A stretch of 35,404 nt of DNA from Comamonas jiangduensis (GTDB lineage Bacteria; Pseudomonadota; Gammaproteobacteria; Burkholderiales; Burkholderiaceae_C), in NCBI RefSeq assembly GCF_902829245.1, contig NZ_CADEPJ010000201.1, positions 1-35,404 of the forward strand, read 5' to 3'. The notes under the pieces are model-generated. The model had not been told where the DNA came from. It saw only the letters and a program-made list of their open reading frames with translations, and searched no databases. A program made the position numbers and the translations under genes. The number at the start of each line of letters is the position of its first letter. The first letter of the stretch is position 1. This document shows positions 1 through 8,609 of this stretch, piece by piece.

Positions 1-118
1 TGAGTGTTGTAATTGAGTATGGGGTGTTGTGAGGAAGTAGTGGTGTTGTTTTTTTTTTTTGCAAGGAGAAGCGGGAATCGGAGAGCAGCCTGGTTTTGGT
101 GGGCGGGGAGATGTGTAG
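1..118. other. Low-quality or non-homologous window edge
   Basis: This stretch is rich in G and T, has a run of eleven or more T near 50-60, and carries in-frame stops relative to the cydC frame (for example TAG at 116-118). The cydC reading frame should continue through it, because the first recognisable CydC residues appear at about 128. It looks like the error-rich end of a contig or read rather than real upstream sequence. Nothing else can be supported here. Confidence 0.5.
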
Positions 119-157
119 AAGAAGGGGCCCCGCCGCTGGTGGTGGGGCGGAGCGCTG

Positions 158-1765
158 ATGGCCGCGCTGACGGTGCTGATGGGCATGGCGCTGCTAGGTT
201 TATCGGGCTGGTTCATTGCAGCCACCGCCATTGCAGGCTTGGTGCCAGCCACGGCGTTGGTGTTTGATGTGTTCATGCCTTCGGCGGGCATTCGCTTGTT
301 GGCCATGGGGCGCACGGCTTCGCGCTACGGCGAGCGGGTAGTGACGCATGAGACCACCTTGGCCGTACTGGCTGCGCTGCGCGGAAAACTGTTTATCGGC
401 TGGGGACAGCCCGGGGCGGGCCGGTTGCTGCAGCTGCGCCCAGCACGCTTGCTACAGCGCTTGACCGCCGATGTGGATGCGCTCGACAGCTTGTATCTGC
501 GCTTGATGGTTCCCGTGGTGGCAGCAGCAGGGGCCGCCTTGCTGGCGGGCGTGGTGCTGGGAGCGTTGCAGTGGTGGCTGGGTTTGGCTGTGCTGGTGTG
601 GTTGTTACTGGCAGGCATGGGCTTGACCCTGTGGCTGACACGGCGCAGCACACGGCCTGCCGTACAGCGTGCCTTGGCGCTGGAGCGCTTGCGCGCGCAG
701 GCCGTGGATGCTGTGGCTGGCCAAACCGATTTGCTGATGGCCGGGCGGCTGGCCGCGCAATGCGCGCACATTGCGCAATCCGATGCCCGCGTGGCACAGG
801 CCGACCACGCGCTCAACCGTTTGGATGCGCAAGCTGCAGCAGGTTTTGCCATCGCTGGCGCTTTGACCTTGGCGGGCGTGCTGGCAGGCGCAGGGTATTT
901 GGTGGATGCCGGTGTCATCGGCGCACCCGGTGCTGCGTTGGCGCTGCTGGTGGCGCTGACTGCCATGGAGCCTTTCAATGCCTTGCGCCGTGGTGCCCTG
1001 GAAGCAGGCCGCACCCGTTTGGCTGCACGCCGCTTGGGTGCACGCATGGGCAGTGGGTCTGTGGATGCGGCGCTGCCTGCCCCGGCAGGCGATGCCGCTT
1101 TTGTGCTGGACAACGCAGCGGTACAGCATGCTGACAGCGCAGTCCCTGCCTTGCAGTCTGTGGATTTACATATTCAAAAAGCAGAGCGCGTAGCGCTTGT
1201 CGGGGCTAGCGGAGCGGGTAAATCGACCGTGATGGCCGTGCTGGCTGGCGAGCAGTCCCTCAGCCACGGCCGGGTGCAGGCTGTGCCCAGCGTGTGGCTG
1301 ACCCAGCGGGTGGCCTTGTTCCAAGACAGCGTGCGCGACAACTTGCGGCTGGCCGCGCCCCTCGCCGACGATAGGGCGCTGTGGGCTGCTTTGGAAGACG
1401 CGGGCTTGGCAGCCGATGTGCGCGCCATGCCACAGGGGCTGGACAGCAGCTTGGGCGAGGGCGGTCTGGGCCTGTCGGGCGGGCAAGCACGCCGCTTGGG
1501 CCTGGCGCGCTTGCTTTTGGCGCAGCAGCCGGCCTGGTTGCTGGACGAGCCGACCGAAGGGCTGGATGCCGCCACGGCACGCGATGTATTGCAGCGGTTG
1601 CAGGCTCGGGCAGAGCAGCACACGGTGGTGCTGTGCACCCACCTGCAGCGCGAGGCGGCGCTGGCCGACCGTTTGATTTGGCTCGATGGCGGTGTCGTAA
1701 AAGCCGAGGCACGCCGTGGAGAACCTGCTTTTGCAGCGCTCATTGCGCGCTTGCGACCGGATTGA
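158..1765 (+). CDS. cydC: Thiol reductant ABC exporter subunit CydC (5' partial)
   Basis: CydC is half of the inner-membrane CydDC ABC transporter, which exports cysteine and glutathione and is needed to assemble cytochrome bd. The N-terminal part has hydrophobic membrane segments (LLGLSGWFIAA near residue 13). The C-terminal ATPase has a Walker A (GASGAGKST, about residue 348), the LSGGQ signature (about 439) and a Walker B (LLDEP, about 460). At 535 aa it is about 25-40 residues short at the N terminus. The frame stays open upstream of ATG 158 to 119 and reads RRWWWGALMAAL, which looks like genuine CydC sequence, so the true start lies further left, in damaged sequence. It is followed by cydA, the usual cydDC-cydAB order. 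Confidence 0.9.
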   Translation: MAALTVLMGMALLGLSGWFIAATAIAGLVPATALVFDVFMPSAGIRLLAMGRTASRYGERVVTHETTLAVLAALRGKLFIGWGQPGAGRLLQLRPARLLQRLTADVDALDSLYLRLMVPVVAAAGAALLAGVVLGALQWWLGLAVLVWLLLAGMGLTLWLTRRSTRPAVQRALALERLRAQAVDAVAGQTDLLMAGRLAAQCAHIAQSDARVAQADHALNRLDAQAAAGFAIAGALTLAGVLAGAGYLVDAGVIGAPGAALALLVALTAMEPFNALRRGALEAGRTRLAARRLGARMGSGSVDAALPAPAGDAAFVLDNAAVQHADSAVPALQSVDLHIQKAERVALVGASGAGKSTVMAVLAGEQSLSHGRVQAVPSVWLTQRVALFQDSVRDNLRLAAPLADDRALWAALEDAGLAADVRAMPQGLDSSLGEGGLGLSGGQARRLGLARLLLAQQPAWLLDEPTEGLDAATARDVLQRLQARAEQHTVVLCTHLQREAALADRLIWLDGGVVKAEARRGEPAFAALIARLRPD

Positions 1766-1793
1766 TGCTGTCCGGATCAGTGTTTTTAATTGA

Positions 1794-1816
1794 CGGGCAA
1801 CCTTGGGAATTGCCCG
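1794..1816 (+). promoter_or_regulatory. Hairpin in the cydC-cydA gap
   Basis: CGGGCAA (1794-1800) and TTGCCCG (1810-1816) form a perfect 7-bp stem with a 9-nt loop, 36 bp before the cydA start. No T-run follows, so it is not a clear terminator. It may be a processing or attenuation structure that lets cydAB be expressed at a different level from cydC. The role is inferred only from position. Confidence 0.3.
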
Positions 1817-1852
1817 CACATTCCCTCAGAGGACCTTTGAAAGGATACGACC

Positions 1853-3439
1853 ATGGACCTCGACATCGTCGACTTATCGCGGCTGCAGTTCGCGATAACG
1901 GCGCTCTACCACTTCTTGTTTGTGCCGCTGACCATTGGTCTGGCGGTGATTGTGGCCATCATGGAGACCGTTTATGTCATGACCGGTCGCACCATCTGGC
2001 GCGATATGACCAAGTTCTGGGGTGTGCTGTTTGGTATCAACTTTGCGATGGGCGTAGCCACCGGTGTGGTGATGGAATTCCAGTTCGGCATGAACTGGAG
2101 CTACTACAGCCACTACGTGGGCGACATTTTTGGTGCGCCGCTGGCGATTGAGGGCCTGATGGCCTTCTTCCTGGAAGCGACCTTTGTGGGGCTGTTCTTC
2201 TTTGGCTGGGATCGCATGACCAAGGTACAGCACTTGATTGCCACCTGGCTGGTGGCGATTGGCTCCAACTTCTCGGCGCTGTGGATTTTGATTGCCAACG
2301 GCTGGATGCAAAACCCCGTGGGCGCGGTGTTCAACCCGCAAACCATGCGCATGGAGGTGAACGACTTCTTTGCGGTGCTGACCAACCCGGTCGCGCAAGC
2401 CAAGTTTGTGCACACCGTGTCGGCGGGCTATACCGTGGCCGCGATTTTTGTGCTGGGCGTGTCGGCGTGGTATCTGCTCAAGGGCCGCCACGTGGCCCTG
2501 GCCAAGCGCTCGATGACCGTGGCGGCCTCGTTCGGCCTAGCGGCGTCGCTGTCGGTGGTGGTGCTGGGGGATGAAAGCGGCTATCTGTCGTCCGAACACC
2601 AGAAGATGAAGCTGGCGGCCATTGAAGCCATGTGGGAAACCGAGCCAGCTCCCGCAGCCTTCACGGCATTTGGCTTTCCCGACACTGCAGCGCGTGAAAC
2701 CCACTTTGCCGTGCACATTCCATGGGTGATGGGCCTGATCGGCACCCGCTCGCTGGACACTGAAATTCCAGGCATCAATGACTTGGTGGCGCGTGCCGAA
2801 GAGCGCATTGAGTCGGGCATCAAGGCGTATGACGCCTTGCAAACAATTCGCAGTTTCAAAAAGCCTTCCGATGTGCCGCCAGAGGTGGTGACCACCTTCG
2901 AAGATCACGGTGCCAACATGGGTTATGCGCTGCTGCTGATGCGCTACACCGATGATCCGCGCAAAGCCACCCGCCTGGAGATCCAAAAGGCTGCGGCAGA
3001 CACCATTCCTCCGGTGGGCCCCTTGTTCTGGAGTTTCCGCGTGATGGTGGGCCTGGGCATGTTCTTTATCGTGCTGACCGCCACGTTCTTTGTGCTGTCG
3101 GCACGCCGCAAGCTGGATGCCTACCCTTGGTTGCTGCGTGTGGCAGTTTTCGCCATTCCTTTGCCTTGGATTGCAGCCGAATGCGGCTGGATCGTGGCTG
3201 AGGTGGGTCGCCAGCCCTGGATTATTGAAGGGGTGTTGCCCACGGCCATGGCGGTGTCCAACCTGGGGGCAGGCACGCTGCTGCTGACGATTGCCCTGTT
3301 TGTGGCGATTTATACCGTCATGTTCATCATTGAAATGGTGCTCATGCGCAAGGCCATCTTGAAAGGCCCGCATGAAGAGAGTGAACCTCACCTGCAGGCC
3401 TACACGAAGAAGTTCGTGGATGTTTACAGCGCCAAGTAA
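1853..3439 (+). CDS. cydA: Cytochrome bd ubiquinol oxidase subunit I
   Basis: CydA oxidises ubiquinol and passes electrons to hemes b558, b595 and d, where oxygen is reduced to water in the inner membrane. At 528 aa it matches the long-Q-loop form found in E. coli (522 aa). Heme ligands are visible: His20 (ALYHFLF), His187 (KFVHTVSAGY) and a Met near 398 (FWSFRVMVGLG). The GRQPW motif (EVGRQPWIIEG) near the C terminus is conserved in this family. The start ATG 1853 is preceded by a GAAAGGA-type ribosome binding site. cydB follows 17 bp downstream, so the two are co-transcribed. Confidence 0.97.
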   Translation: MDLDIVDLSRLQFAITALYHFLFVPLTIGLAVIVAIMETVYVMTGRTIWRDMTKFWGVLFGINFAMGVATGVVMEFQFGMNWSYYSHYVGDIFGAPLAIEGLMAFFLEATFVGLFFFGWDRMTKVQHLIATWLVAIGSNFSALWILIANGWMQNPVGAVFNPQTMRMEVNDFFAVLTNPVAQAKFVHTVSAGYTVAAIFVLGVSAWYLLKGRHVALAKRSMTVAASFGLAASLSVVVLGDESGYLSSEHQKMKLAAIEAMWETEPAPAAFTAFGFPDTAARETHFAVHIPWVMGLIGTRSLDTEIPGINDLVARAEERIESGIKAYDALQTIRSFKKPSDVPPEVVTTFEDHGANMGYALLLMRYTDDPRKATRLEIQKAAADTIPPVGPLFWSFRVMVGLGMFFIVLTATFFVLSARRKLDAYPWLLRVAVFAIPLPWIAAECGWIVAEVGRQPWIIEGVLPTAMAVSNLGAGTLLLTIALFVAIYTVMFIIEMVLMRKAILKGPHEESEPHLQAYTKKFVDVYSAK

Positions 3440-3456
3440 CCGAGGGAGTCAACACC

Positions 3457-4608
3457 ATGATCTTGCATGAACTTTTGAGCTATGACGTGTTGCGCGTCAT
3501 CTGGTGGTTGCTGCTGGGCATTTTGCTGGTCGGCTTTGCAGTGACCGACGGTTTTGACCTGGGCGCCGCCGCGCTGCTGCGCGCCACGGGCAAAACCGAT
3601 GTGGAGCGCCGCGTGGTGATCAACACCATCGGCCCCGTGTGGGAAGGCAACCAGGTGTGGTTGATTTTGGGCGGCGGCGCCATCTTTGCCGCCTGGCCCC
3701 AGCTGTATGCCATCTCGTTCTCGGGCTTTTACCTGGCCATGTTTGCCGTGCTGGTCTGCCTGATCTTGCGCCCCGTGGCGTTCAAGTTCCGCAGCAAGCG
3801 CGAAGGCACTGCGTGGCGCAACGGCTGGGACTGGGTGCTGACCCTGTCGGGCTGGGGCGCAGCCCTGGTATTTGGCGTAGCGATGGGCAATGTGCTGCTG
3901 GGCGTGCCTTTCCGTCTGGCGCCCGATATGCGCATTTACTGGGATGGCTCGTTCTTTGACCTGTTCACCCCCTTTGCGCTGTTGTGCGGCCTGGTGTCGC
4001 TGACCATGCTGCTCATGCACGGTGCGGCGTGGCTGGTGTTCAAGACCGAAGGCGCGGTGCAAGCGCGTGCCACCCGCTGGGGCATGGTGGCTGCTGTGCT
4101 GACCACGGTGCTGTATGTGATCGCGGGCGTGTGGCTGGCCAAGCTCAGCGGTTTTGTGCTGACCGAAGCCATGAGCACCACCGGCCCTTCCAACCCCATG
4201 CTCAAGTCTGCGGCCATAGGCCAAGGCGCGTGGCTGGCCAATTACGCCAAGCAGCCAGCGCTGTGGATCGTGCCTGCACTGGGTGTGCTGATGCCTTTGC
4301 TGGCCGCCCTGGGCATGAAGCTGCGCCGTGAATGGCTGGGCTTGCTGAGCAGTGGTTTGGCCATCGCCGGGATTGTGCTGAGCGTGGGCGTATCGATGTT
4401 CCCCTTCATCTTGCCCTCGTCGGTCAATCCGCAGTTCAGCCTGATGGTGTGGGATGCCTCGTCCAGCCACCTGACGCTGTTCATCATGCTGGTGTCCACC
4501 GTGATCTTCCTGCCCATCATCTTGGCCTATACCAGCTGGGTGTATCACATCATGCGCGGCAAGGTGCGTGTGGAAACCATCAGCGAAGGCAAAGGCCACG
4601 CTTACTAA
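3457..4608 (+). CDS. cydB: Cytochrome bd ubiquinol oxidase subunit II
   Basis: CydB is the second large membrane subunit of cytochrome bd and is needed for heme binding and a stable complex. The 383-aa length fits the family (379 aa in E. coli). The N-terminal segment WWLLLGILLVGFAVTDGFD with its conserved acidic end, followed by GPVWEGNQVWLI, is diagnostic. Several hydrophobic helices continue to the C terminus. The start is preceded by GAGGGAG at 3441-3447. Downstream, a nested palindrome separates it from cydX, the third small subunit. Confidence 0.97.
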   Translation: MILHELLSYDVLRVIWWLLLGILLVGFAVTDGFDLGAAALLRATGKTDVERRVVINTIGPVWEGNQVWLILGGGAIFAAWPQLYAISFSGFYLAMFAVLVCLILRPVAFKFRSKREGTAWRNGWDWVLTLSGWGAALVFGVAMGNVLLGVPFRLAPDMRIYWDGSFFDLFTPFALLCGLVSLTMLLMHGAAWLVFKTEGAVQARATRWGMVAAVLTTVLYVIAGVWLAKLSGFVLTEAMSTTGPSNPMLKSAAIGQGAWLANYAKQPALWIVPALGVLMPLLAALGMKLRREWLGLLSSGLAIAGIVLSVGVSMFPFILPSSVNPQFSLMVWDASSSHLTLFIMLVSTVIFLPIILAYTSWVYHIMRGKVRVETISEGKGHAY

Positions 4609-4614
4609 AAAAGG

Positions 4615-4690
4615 AGCCGCTAGCGCTTGTTAAATAAGATTTTCCATATGTTTTCATATGGAAGTGGATGAAAAACAAGCGCTGGCAGCT
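4615..4690. repeat. REP-like nested palindrome between cydB and cydX
   Basis: Outer arms at 4615-4631 and 4674-4690 match at about 15 of 17 positions around AGCGCTTGTT. Inside lies a second, perfect palindrome, TTCCATATG (4642-4650), TTTT, CATATGGAA (4655-4663). The outer arm sequence resembles extragenic palindromes I recall from Comamonadaceae genomes, and a looser copy occurs before the prpB-like gene (12517-12552). As RNA it would fold into a long stem, and could protect the cydAB message or limit read-through into cydX. Confidence 0.65.
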
Positions 4691-4720
4691 ATGAATATTG
4701 AATAACTGAAAGGAAGTGAC

Positions 4721-4843
4721 ATGTGGTACTTCGCTTGGATTTTGGGCTTGCCCTTGGCCGCAGCGTTTGCGGTACTCAACGCCATGTGGTTTGAGTTGAT
4801 GGACGATGAAGCCACCCGCAAGAAGCTGCAGGACAAGACTTAA
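4721..4843 (+). CDS. cydX: Cytochrome bd small subunit CydX
   Basis: This 40-aa ORF begins MWYFAWILGLPLAAAF, the hallmark start of CydX/YbgT proteins. CydX is a single-helix membrane protein that binds CydA and stabilises the hemes. It has one hydrophobic segment (residues 2-21) and a charged tail ending LQDKT. A good ribosome binding site (AAAGGAAG) lies about 6 bp upstream of ATG 4721. It is 112 bp after cydB, behind a palindrome, and on the same strand, so it completes cydABX. It is easily missed because of its length. Confidence 0.93.
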   Translation: MWYFAWILGLPLAAAFAVLNAMWFELMDDEATRKKLQDKT

Positions 4844-4944
4844 TTAAAACTGCAGTGAATCAATAGATTGAATCACACCGGGTTTGATGGAGGCTAGTTT
4901 GTTGAAGTGCAGGGGCTAGCCTGCACGGTATTGGCAACTTGCCG

Positions 4945-5040
4945 CTAGTAGTCTGCCTCAGCTTCCGCTGGCGGTATATGCCCTATGGTTTCCAGCAGCC
5001 TGCAGTGGTTGAACCAGTGCACCGGAGCTCCCCGCGCATC
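4945..5040 (-). pseudogene. IS3-family transposase C-terminal remnant
   Basis: On the minus strand this reads VHWFNHCRLLETIGHIPPAE then AEADY and a TAG stop (complement of 4945-4947). VxWFNxxRLLExIGxIPPAE is the conserved C-terminal motif of IS3-group OrfB integrases. Upstream of V (beyond about 5023) the similarity to the family is lost, so only about 30 codons survive. The rest of the 4844-5298 gap holds no gene I can recognise. The remnant shows a former IS insertion between the cyd and prp loci. Confidence 0.75.
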
Positions 5041-5298
5041 GACTGTCACTGACGGATTTACAAATGGAGATACGCAAACCACCCCAACCAGGCCGAGTGC
5101 TAGAGAGTACCTTGGTGATACACAAGTCGCTCATGCAAATCTACAGCTCGGTGTAAGTCATACCCGGATTCTCTCCGGTCATTTACTCACTTCGTATTAC
5201 ATGGCTTACCGCCTTGGCGGAGCTTTCGGGACAAAGCCTGAGTTGTGAGCAGGAACGCAAATGCAACATGACCTCGACCAAGCCACTTTACCAATGCT

Positions 5299-6756
5299 CT
5301 ATCCGTAAGGCACAAAACCACTTTCATTTTCATTGACCCGTAAGGCTTTGCCCACAAACGGGAAGGCCCGTTGCGGGCAGGCGCTGCGTTCACAAACCTT
5401 GCAGCCCATGCCTATAGGTGCTGCGGCATCCACATTACGCAAATCCAGCCCCTTGGAATAGACGAGCCGAGCGGCATGTTGCAGGTCGCAGCCCAGGCCA
5501 ATCGAGAACGTCTTGCCGGGTGCTCCCCAGCCGTGGCCGGCATGGCTGATGGTGCGTGCCACCCAGAGGTAGACGCGGCCATCGGGCATAGCGGCCAGTT
5601 GCGGCACGATGCGCCCCGGCTGGGTAAATGCCTCATACACACCCCAGAGCGGGCAGGTACCGCCGGTTTTGGAGAAGTGAAAATGCGTAGCTGATTGACG
5701 CTTGCTGATGTTGCCTGCCCGGTCCACGCGCACAAAGAAAAAAGGGATGCCAGGTGCCTCTGCCCGTTGCAAGGTGGAGAGGCGGTGGCATACGGTTTCA
5801 AATCCCACCCCAAAGCGCTGGCCCCCCAAATCGATGTCGTAGTGCAAGTTCTCCGCAGTCTGCAAAAACTCGTCATAGGGCAACACGAAGGCACCTGCCA
5901 CATAGTTGGCAAGCCCCATGCGTGCCAGGCGCCGCGTGGCCTCATCCTGCCAATGCGTTGACCGCAGCTGCTCCTCAATCAAGGTGTCAAACTCCAGCAA
6001 GGCCAGTTGTGTGGCCAATTGAAAGGCTTGCTGGGCCGGGCGCAGCTGCGGCGTGACATAAAGCGTTCGCGACGCTGGATCAAAGTGGCGGTGACGATGT
6101 TCCCCACTCATGTTGCTGTGGCCATCTCGTAGCACCAGAACTTGGTGCTTGGCTTGCAGCCGATATTTCAGCCACTCCTGCAGCGTACCGCCCTCAGCGT
6201 TGATTTGAGCTTGGGCCTGTATCGCCAGGTTTTCTGCGGTCCGGTCCAGGGCATCAAAATAGTTGCGATGGGCAAAAAAGAAGTCACGCACGGCTTCGAA
6301 AGGCATTTGGCGCGGAGCATGGGCCAGCAGGAGTTGGCCTTCATCCATTTCAGCGCGGTCATCGCCCATGCGGACCGTCAAGGCCTCCAGTCGCTCGGTA
6401 TCGGCCAGATGGCGCTGGTGCATAGCCAGCAGCGCCTTTGCTAGCTGCGGCAGCTTGGAGGCGACTTCGCGCAGCTCGGGCAGCGGCACGCCACCACTTT
6501 CGTGCGGCATGGCTGCTATGGCATCGCGCAACTGCGCCAGCAGGCGCGCCTCTTCGTCTTCCGAAAACTGCTGGATGTCCACACCCAGCGCCTTGTGGAT
6601 CTTGAGCAGCACAGCCACGGTAAGCGGGCGTTGATCCTGCTCAATCTGATTGAGGTAGCTGGGCGATAGATCCAGAGCTTGCGCCAGCGCGGCTTGCGTC
6701 ATGCCGCGCTCGGCACGCAGGCTGCGCAGCCGTACCCCCATGAAAGTTTTGGCCAT
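5299..6756 (-). CDS. ScfR/RamB-type short-chain fatty acyl regulator
   Basis: A 485-aa transcription factor that probably senses propionyl-CoA or a methylcitrate-cycle acyl-CoA and controls the divergent prp operon. An XRE-type helix-turn-helix is at residues 6-60 (GMTQAALAQALDLSPSYLNQIE). A middle IrrE/DUF955-like part lacks an HExxH zinc motif. The C-terminal domain has a Cys-rich motif, GMGCKVCERSACPQRAFP, as in RamB and PrpR of Actinobacteria and ScfR of proteobacteria. The open frame extends upstream to 6921, but ATG 6756 is chosen because it starts at the usual MxxxxMGxRLRxLR and has GGGAGACGGTGAG just before it. The regulatory assignment follows from the divergent position. Confidence 0.85.
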   Translation of the reverse strand: MAKTFMGVRLRSLRAERGMTQAALAQALDLSPSYLNQIEQDQRPLTVAVLLKIHKALGVDIQQFSEDEEARLLAQLRDAIAAMPHESGGVPLPELREVASKLPQLAKALLAMHQRHLADTERLEALTVRMGDDRAEMDEGQLLLAHAPRQMPFEAVRDFFFAHRNYFDALDRTAENLAIQAQAQINAEGGTLQEWLKYRLQAKHQVLVLRDGHSNMSGEHRHRHFDPASRTLYVTPQLRPAQQAFQLATQLALLEFDTLIEEQLRSTHWQDEATRRLARMGLANYVAGAFVLPYDEFLQTAENLHYDIDLGGQRFGVGFETVCHRLSTLQRAEAPGIPFFFVRVDRAGNISKRQSATHFHFSKTGGTCPLWGVYEAFTQPGRIVPQLAAMPDGRVYLWVARTISHAGHGWGAPGKTFSIGLGCDLQHAARLVYSKGLDLRNVDAAAPIGMGCKVCERSACPQRAFPFVGKALRVNENESGFVPYG

Positions 6757-6945
6757 CTCACCGTCTCCCTGTTTTATGGATAGAGAAATTCGCAAAATTT
6801 GCAATCTAGCGAATTCTTCTTCGCAATGTTTCGCTAATTCAGTGCTATCTCGGTGCAATTCAATTGCGTAGATTGCGAAGTATGGCAGACCAGAAAGCCC
6901 ATAAGCGCTTTTGATTGCCATCCATAACTACCCAAGGAGACCCAT
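6757..6945. promoter_or_regulatory. Divergent control region between scfR-like gene and prpC
   Basis: This 189-bp region contains repeated TTCGCAA/TTGCGAA half-sites: TTCGCAAAATTTGCAA (6789-6804, a near palindrome), TTCGCAA (6820-6826), TTGCGTA (6864-6870) and TTGCGAAG (6873-6880). RamB in Corynebacterium is known to bind sites containing TTTGCAAA, so these are good candidates for operators of the adjacent regulator. The prpC ribosome binding site AAGGAGA lies at about 6934-6940. Confidence 0.55.
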
Positions 6946-8130
6946 ATGAGCATCGTGGCCGAACCCACAGTCCAAGCCAACAATCCAGCTGCCACAGGCA
7001 CGTTCAAGCCCAAAAGTCCGTGGCCCTGTCGGGAGGACGGCCGGTAATACAGCGCTGTGCACCGTGGGTAAGACCGGTAATGACCTGCATTACCGCGGCT
7101 ACGACATTCTGGACATTGCCGAGGTCTGCGAATTTGAAGAAATCGCCCACCTGCTGGTGCATGGAAAGCTGCCCACGCGCGCTGAACTGAAGGCTTACAA
7201 GAACAAACTCAAGGCACTGCGCGGTCTGCCCACCAGTGTGAAGACGGCACTGGAGCAACTGCCCGCCGCCAGCCACCCAATGGATGTCATGCGCACCGGT
7301 GTCTCGACCCTGGGTTGCGCCCTGCCCGAGAAAGACGACCACAACTTGCCCGGTGCCCGTGATATTGCCGATCGCCTGATGGCATCGCTGGGCTCCATGC
7401 TGCTGTACTGGTACCACTTCAGCAACTCGGGCCGCCGCATTGAGGTGGAGACTGATGACGACTCCATCGGCGGCCACTTCCTGCACCTGCTGCACGGTGC
7501 CAACCCTTCGGATAGCTGGGTACGCGCCATGCACACCTCGCTGAATCTGTACGCCGAGCACGAATTCAACGCATCCACCTTCACGGCCCGCGTGGTTGCA
7601 GGCACCGGCAGCGATATGTACTCCGCCATCACCGGCGCGATTGGCGCACTGCGCGGCCCCAAGCATGGCGGTGCCAATGAGGTGGCGTTTGAAATCCAGA
7701 AGCGCTATGACAACCCCGACGAAGCTGAGGCCGACATACGTCGCCGCGTAGAAGCCAAAGAGGTCGTGATTGGCTTTGGTCACCCCGTCTACACCGTGAG
7801 CGACCCACGCAATGTGGTCATAAAAGGCGTGGCCAAGCAGCTGTCGGATGAAGCAGGCAGCACCAAGATGTACGACATCGCTGCGCGCTTGGAGGCCGTG
7901 ATGTGGGAAGTCAAGAACATGTTCCCCAACCTCGACTGGTTCAGCGCCGTGAGCTACACATGATGGGCGTGCCCACCGCCATGTTCACGCCCTTGTTCGT
8001 GATTGCCCGCACCAGTGGCTGGGCGGCCCACATCATCGAGCAGCGCCAGGACAACAAGATCATTCGCCCCAGTGCCAACTACACCGGCCCTGACGATCTG
8101 CGCTTTGTGCCCATTGAAGAGCGCCAGTAA
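6946..8130 (+). CDS. prpC: 2-methylcitrate synthase (three apparent frameshifts)
   Basis: PrpC condenses propionyl-CoA with oxaloacetate to 2-methylcitrate, the first step of the methylcitrate cycle. The start [13 protein letters not shown] (ATG 6946, AAGGAGA upstream) is in frame 1. Single bases appear to be missing near 7013 and 7034, after which the protein runs in frame 2 from [21 protein letters not shown] third base is missing near 7957 ([12 protein letters not shown]). Restored, it is 395 aa, normal for PrpC. The citrate-synthase residues are visible in GPKHGGANE and [13 protein letters not shown]. It heads the operon prpC-gntR-acnD-prpF-prpB. The indels look like sequencing errors. 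Confidence 0.88.
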
Positions 8131-8151
8131 AACCTCACCCTGCCCCACGCC

Positions 8152-8589
8152 ATGACTATCCAAACCCTGCAGGCCCACTCACTGTGTATCGCCATAGCTG
8201 ACAAATTGCGCGAGCGCATTCTGAGCCATCAGATGCTGCCAGGCAGCGATATCAACGATGGCGCGTTGGCTCTGGAATTTGGCGTGAGTCGCACCCCTGT
8301 GCGCGAAGCCATGAAGCTGCTGTGCCATGAGGGTCTGCTCACAGCACAGCCCCGCCGTGGAATGACGGTGACTTGCCTCACTGCCGCACAGGAGGCCGAG
8401 GCCCAGCAGCTATGCCAAGTTCTGGCACAGCACCTGAATGAGATCGGGCACAAGAGCAGCACATCCTGCACTGAACTGACACAGCGCGTCTATGCGATTG
8501 CACAAGCACGCTTGCAACTGGCAATGGGTCCCCGCCCGTCATACACCCCTGCTATTTCAGAGCAGCACAGCGCTGCTTTTGCTGACTAA
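8152..8589 (+). CDS. Short GntR-family regulator inside the prp operon
   Basis: A 145-aa protein with a GntR winged helix at about residues 10-75 (LRERILSHQMLPGSDIND...FGVSRTPVREAMKLL...LLTAQPRRGM). Full GntR/FadR-type regulators have a ligand-binding domain of 130-150 residues after this. Here only about 70 residues follow and they show no clear FCD helices, so it may be a truncated or domain-reduced protein. It sits 21 bp after prpC and 20 bp before acnD on the same strand, so it is co-transcribed. The start has no strong ribosome binding site, which would fit coupling to prpC. Its regulatory target is unknown; the prp operon itself is the simplest guess. Confidence 0.7.
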   Translation: MTIQTLQAHSLCIAIADKLRERILSHQMLPGSDINDGALALEFGVSRTPVREAMKLLCHEGLLTAQPRRGMTVTCLTAAQEAEAQQLCQVLAQHLNEIGHKSSTSCTELTQRVYAIAQARLQLAMGPRPSYTPAISEQHSAAFAD

Positions 8590-8609
8590 GCCTGTCACAA
8601 GATAGAAAA

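Noticed and set aside
325-1113. Long open frames antisense to cydC, cydA, cydB and other GC-rich genes
   Set aside because: They lie opposite conserved genes, have skewed composition rich in Ala, Arg, Ser and Pro, or His and Gln, and no ribosome binding sites. They are shadows of codon bias.
6757-6921. N-terminal extension of the ScfR-like regulator to 6921
   Set aside because: It would cover the whole divergent promoter region with its operator-like repeats. The family starts at the later MGxRLRxLR segment, which has its own ribosome binding site.
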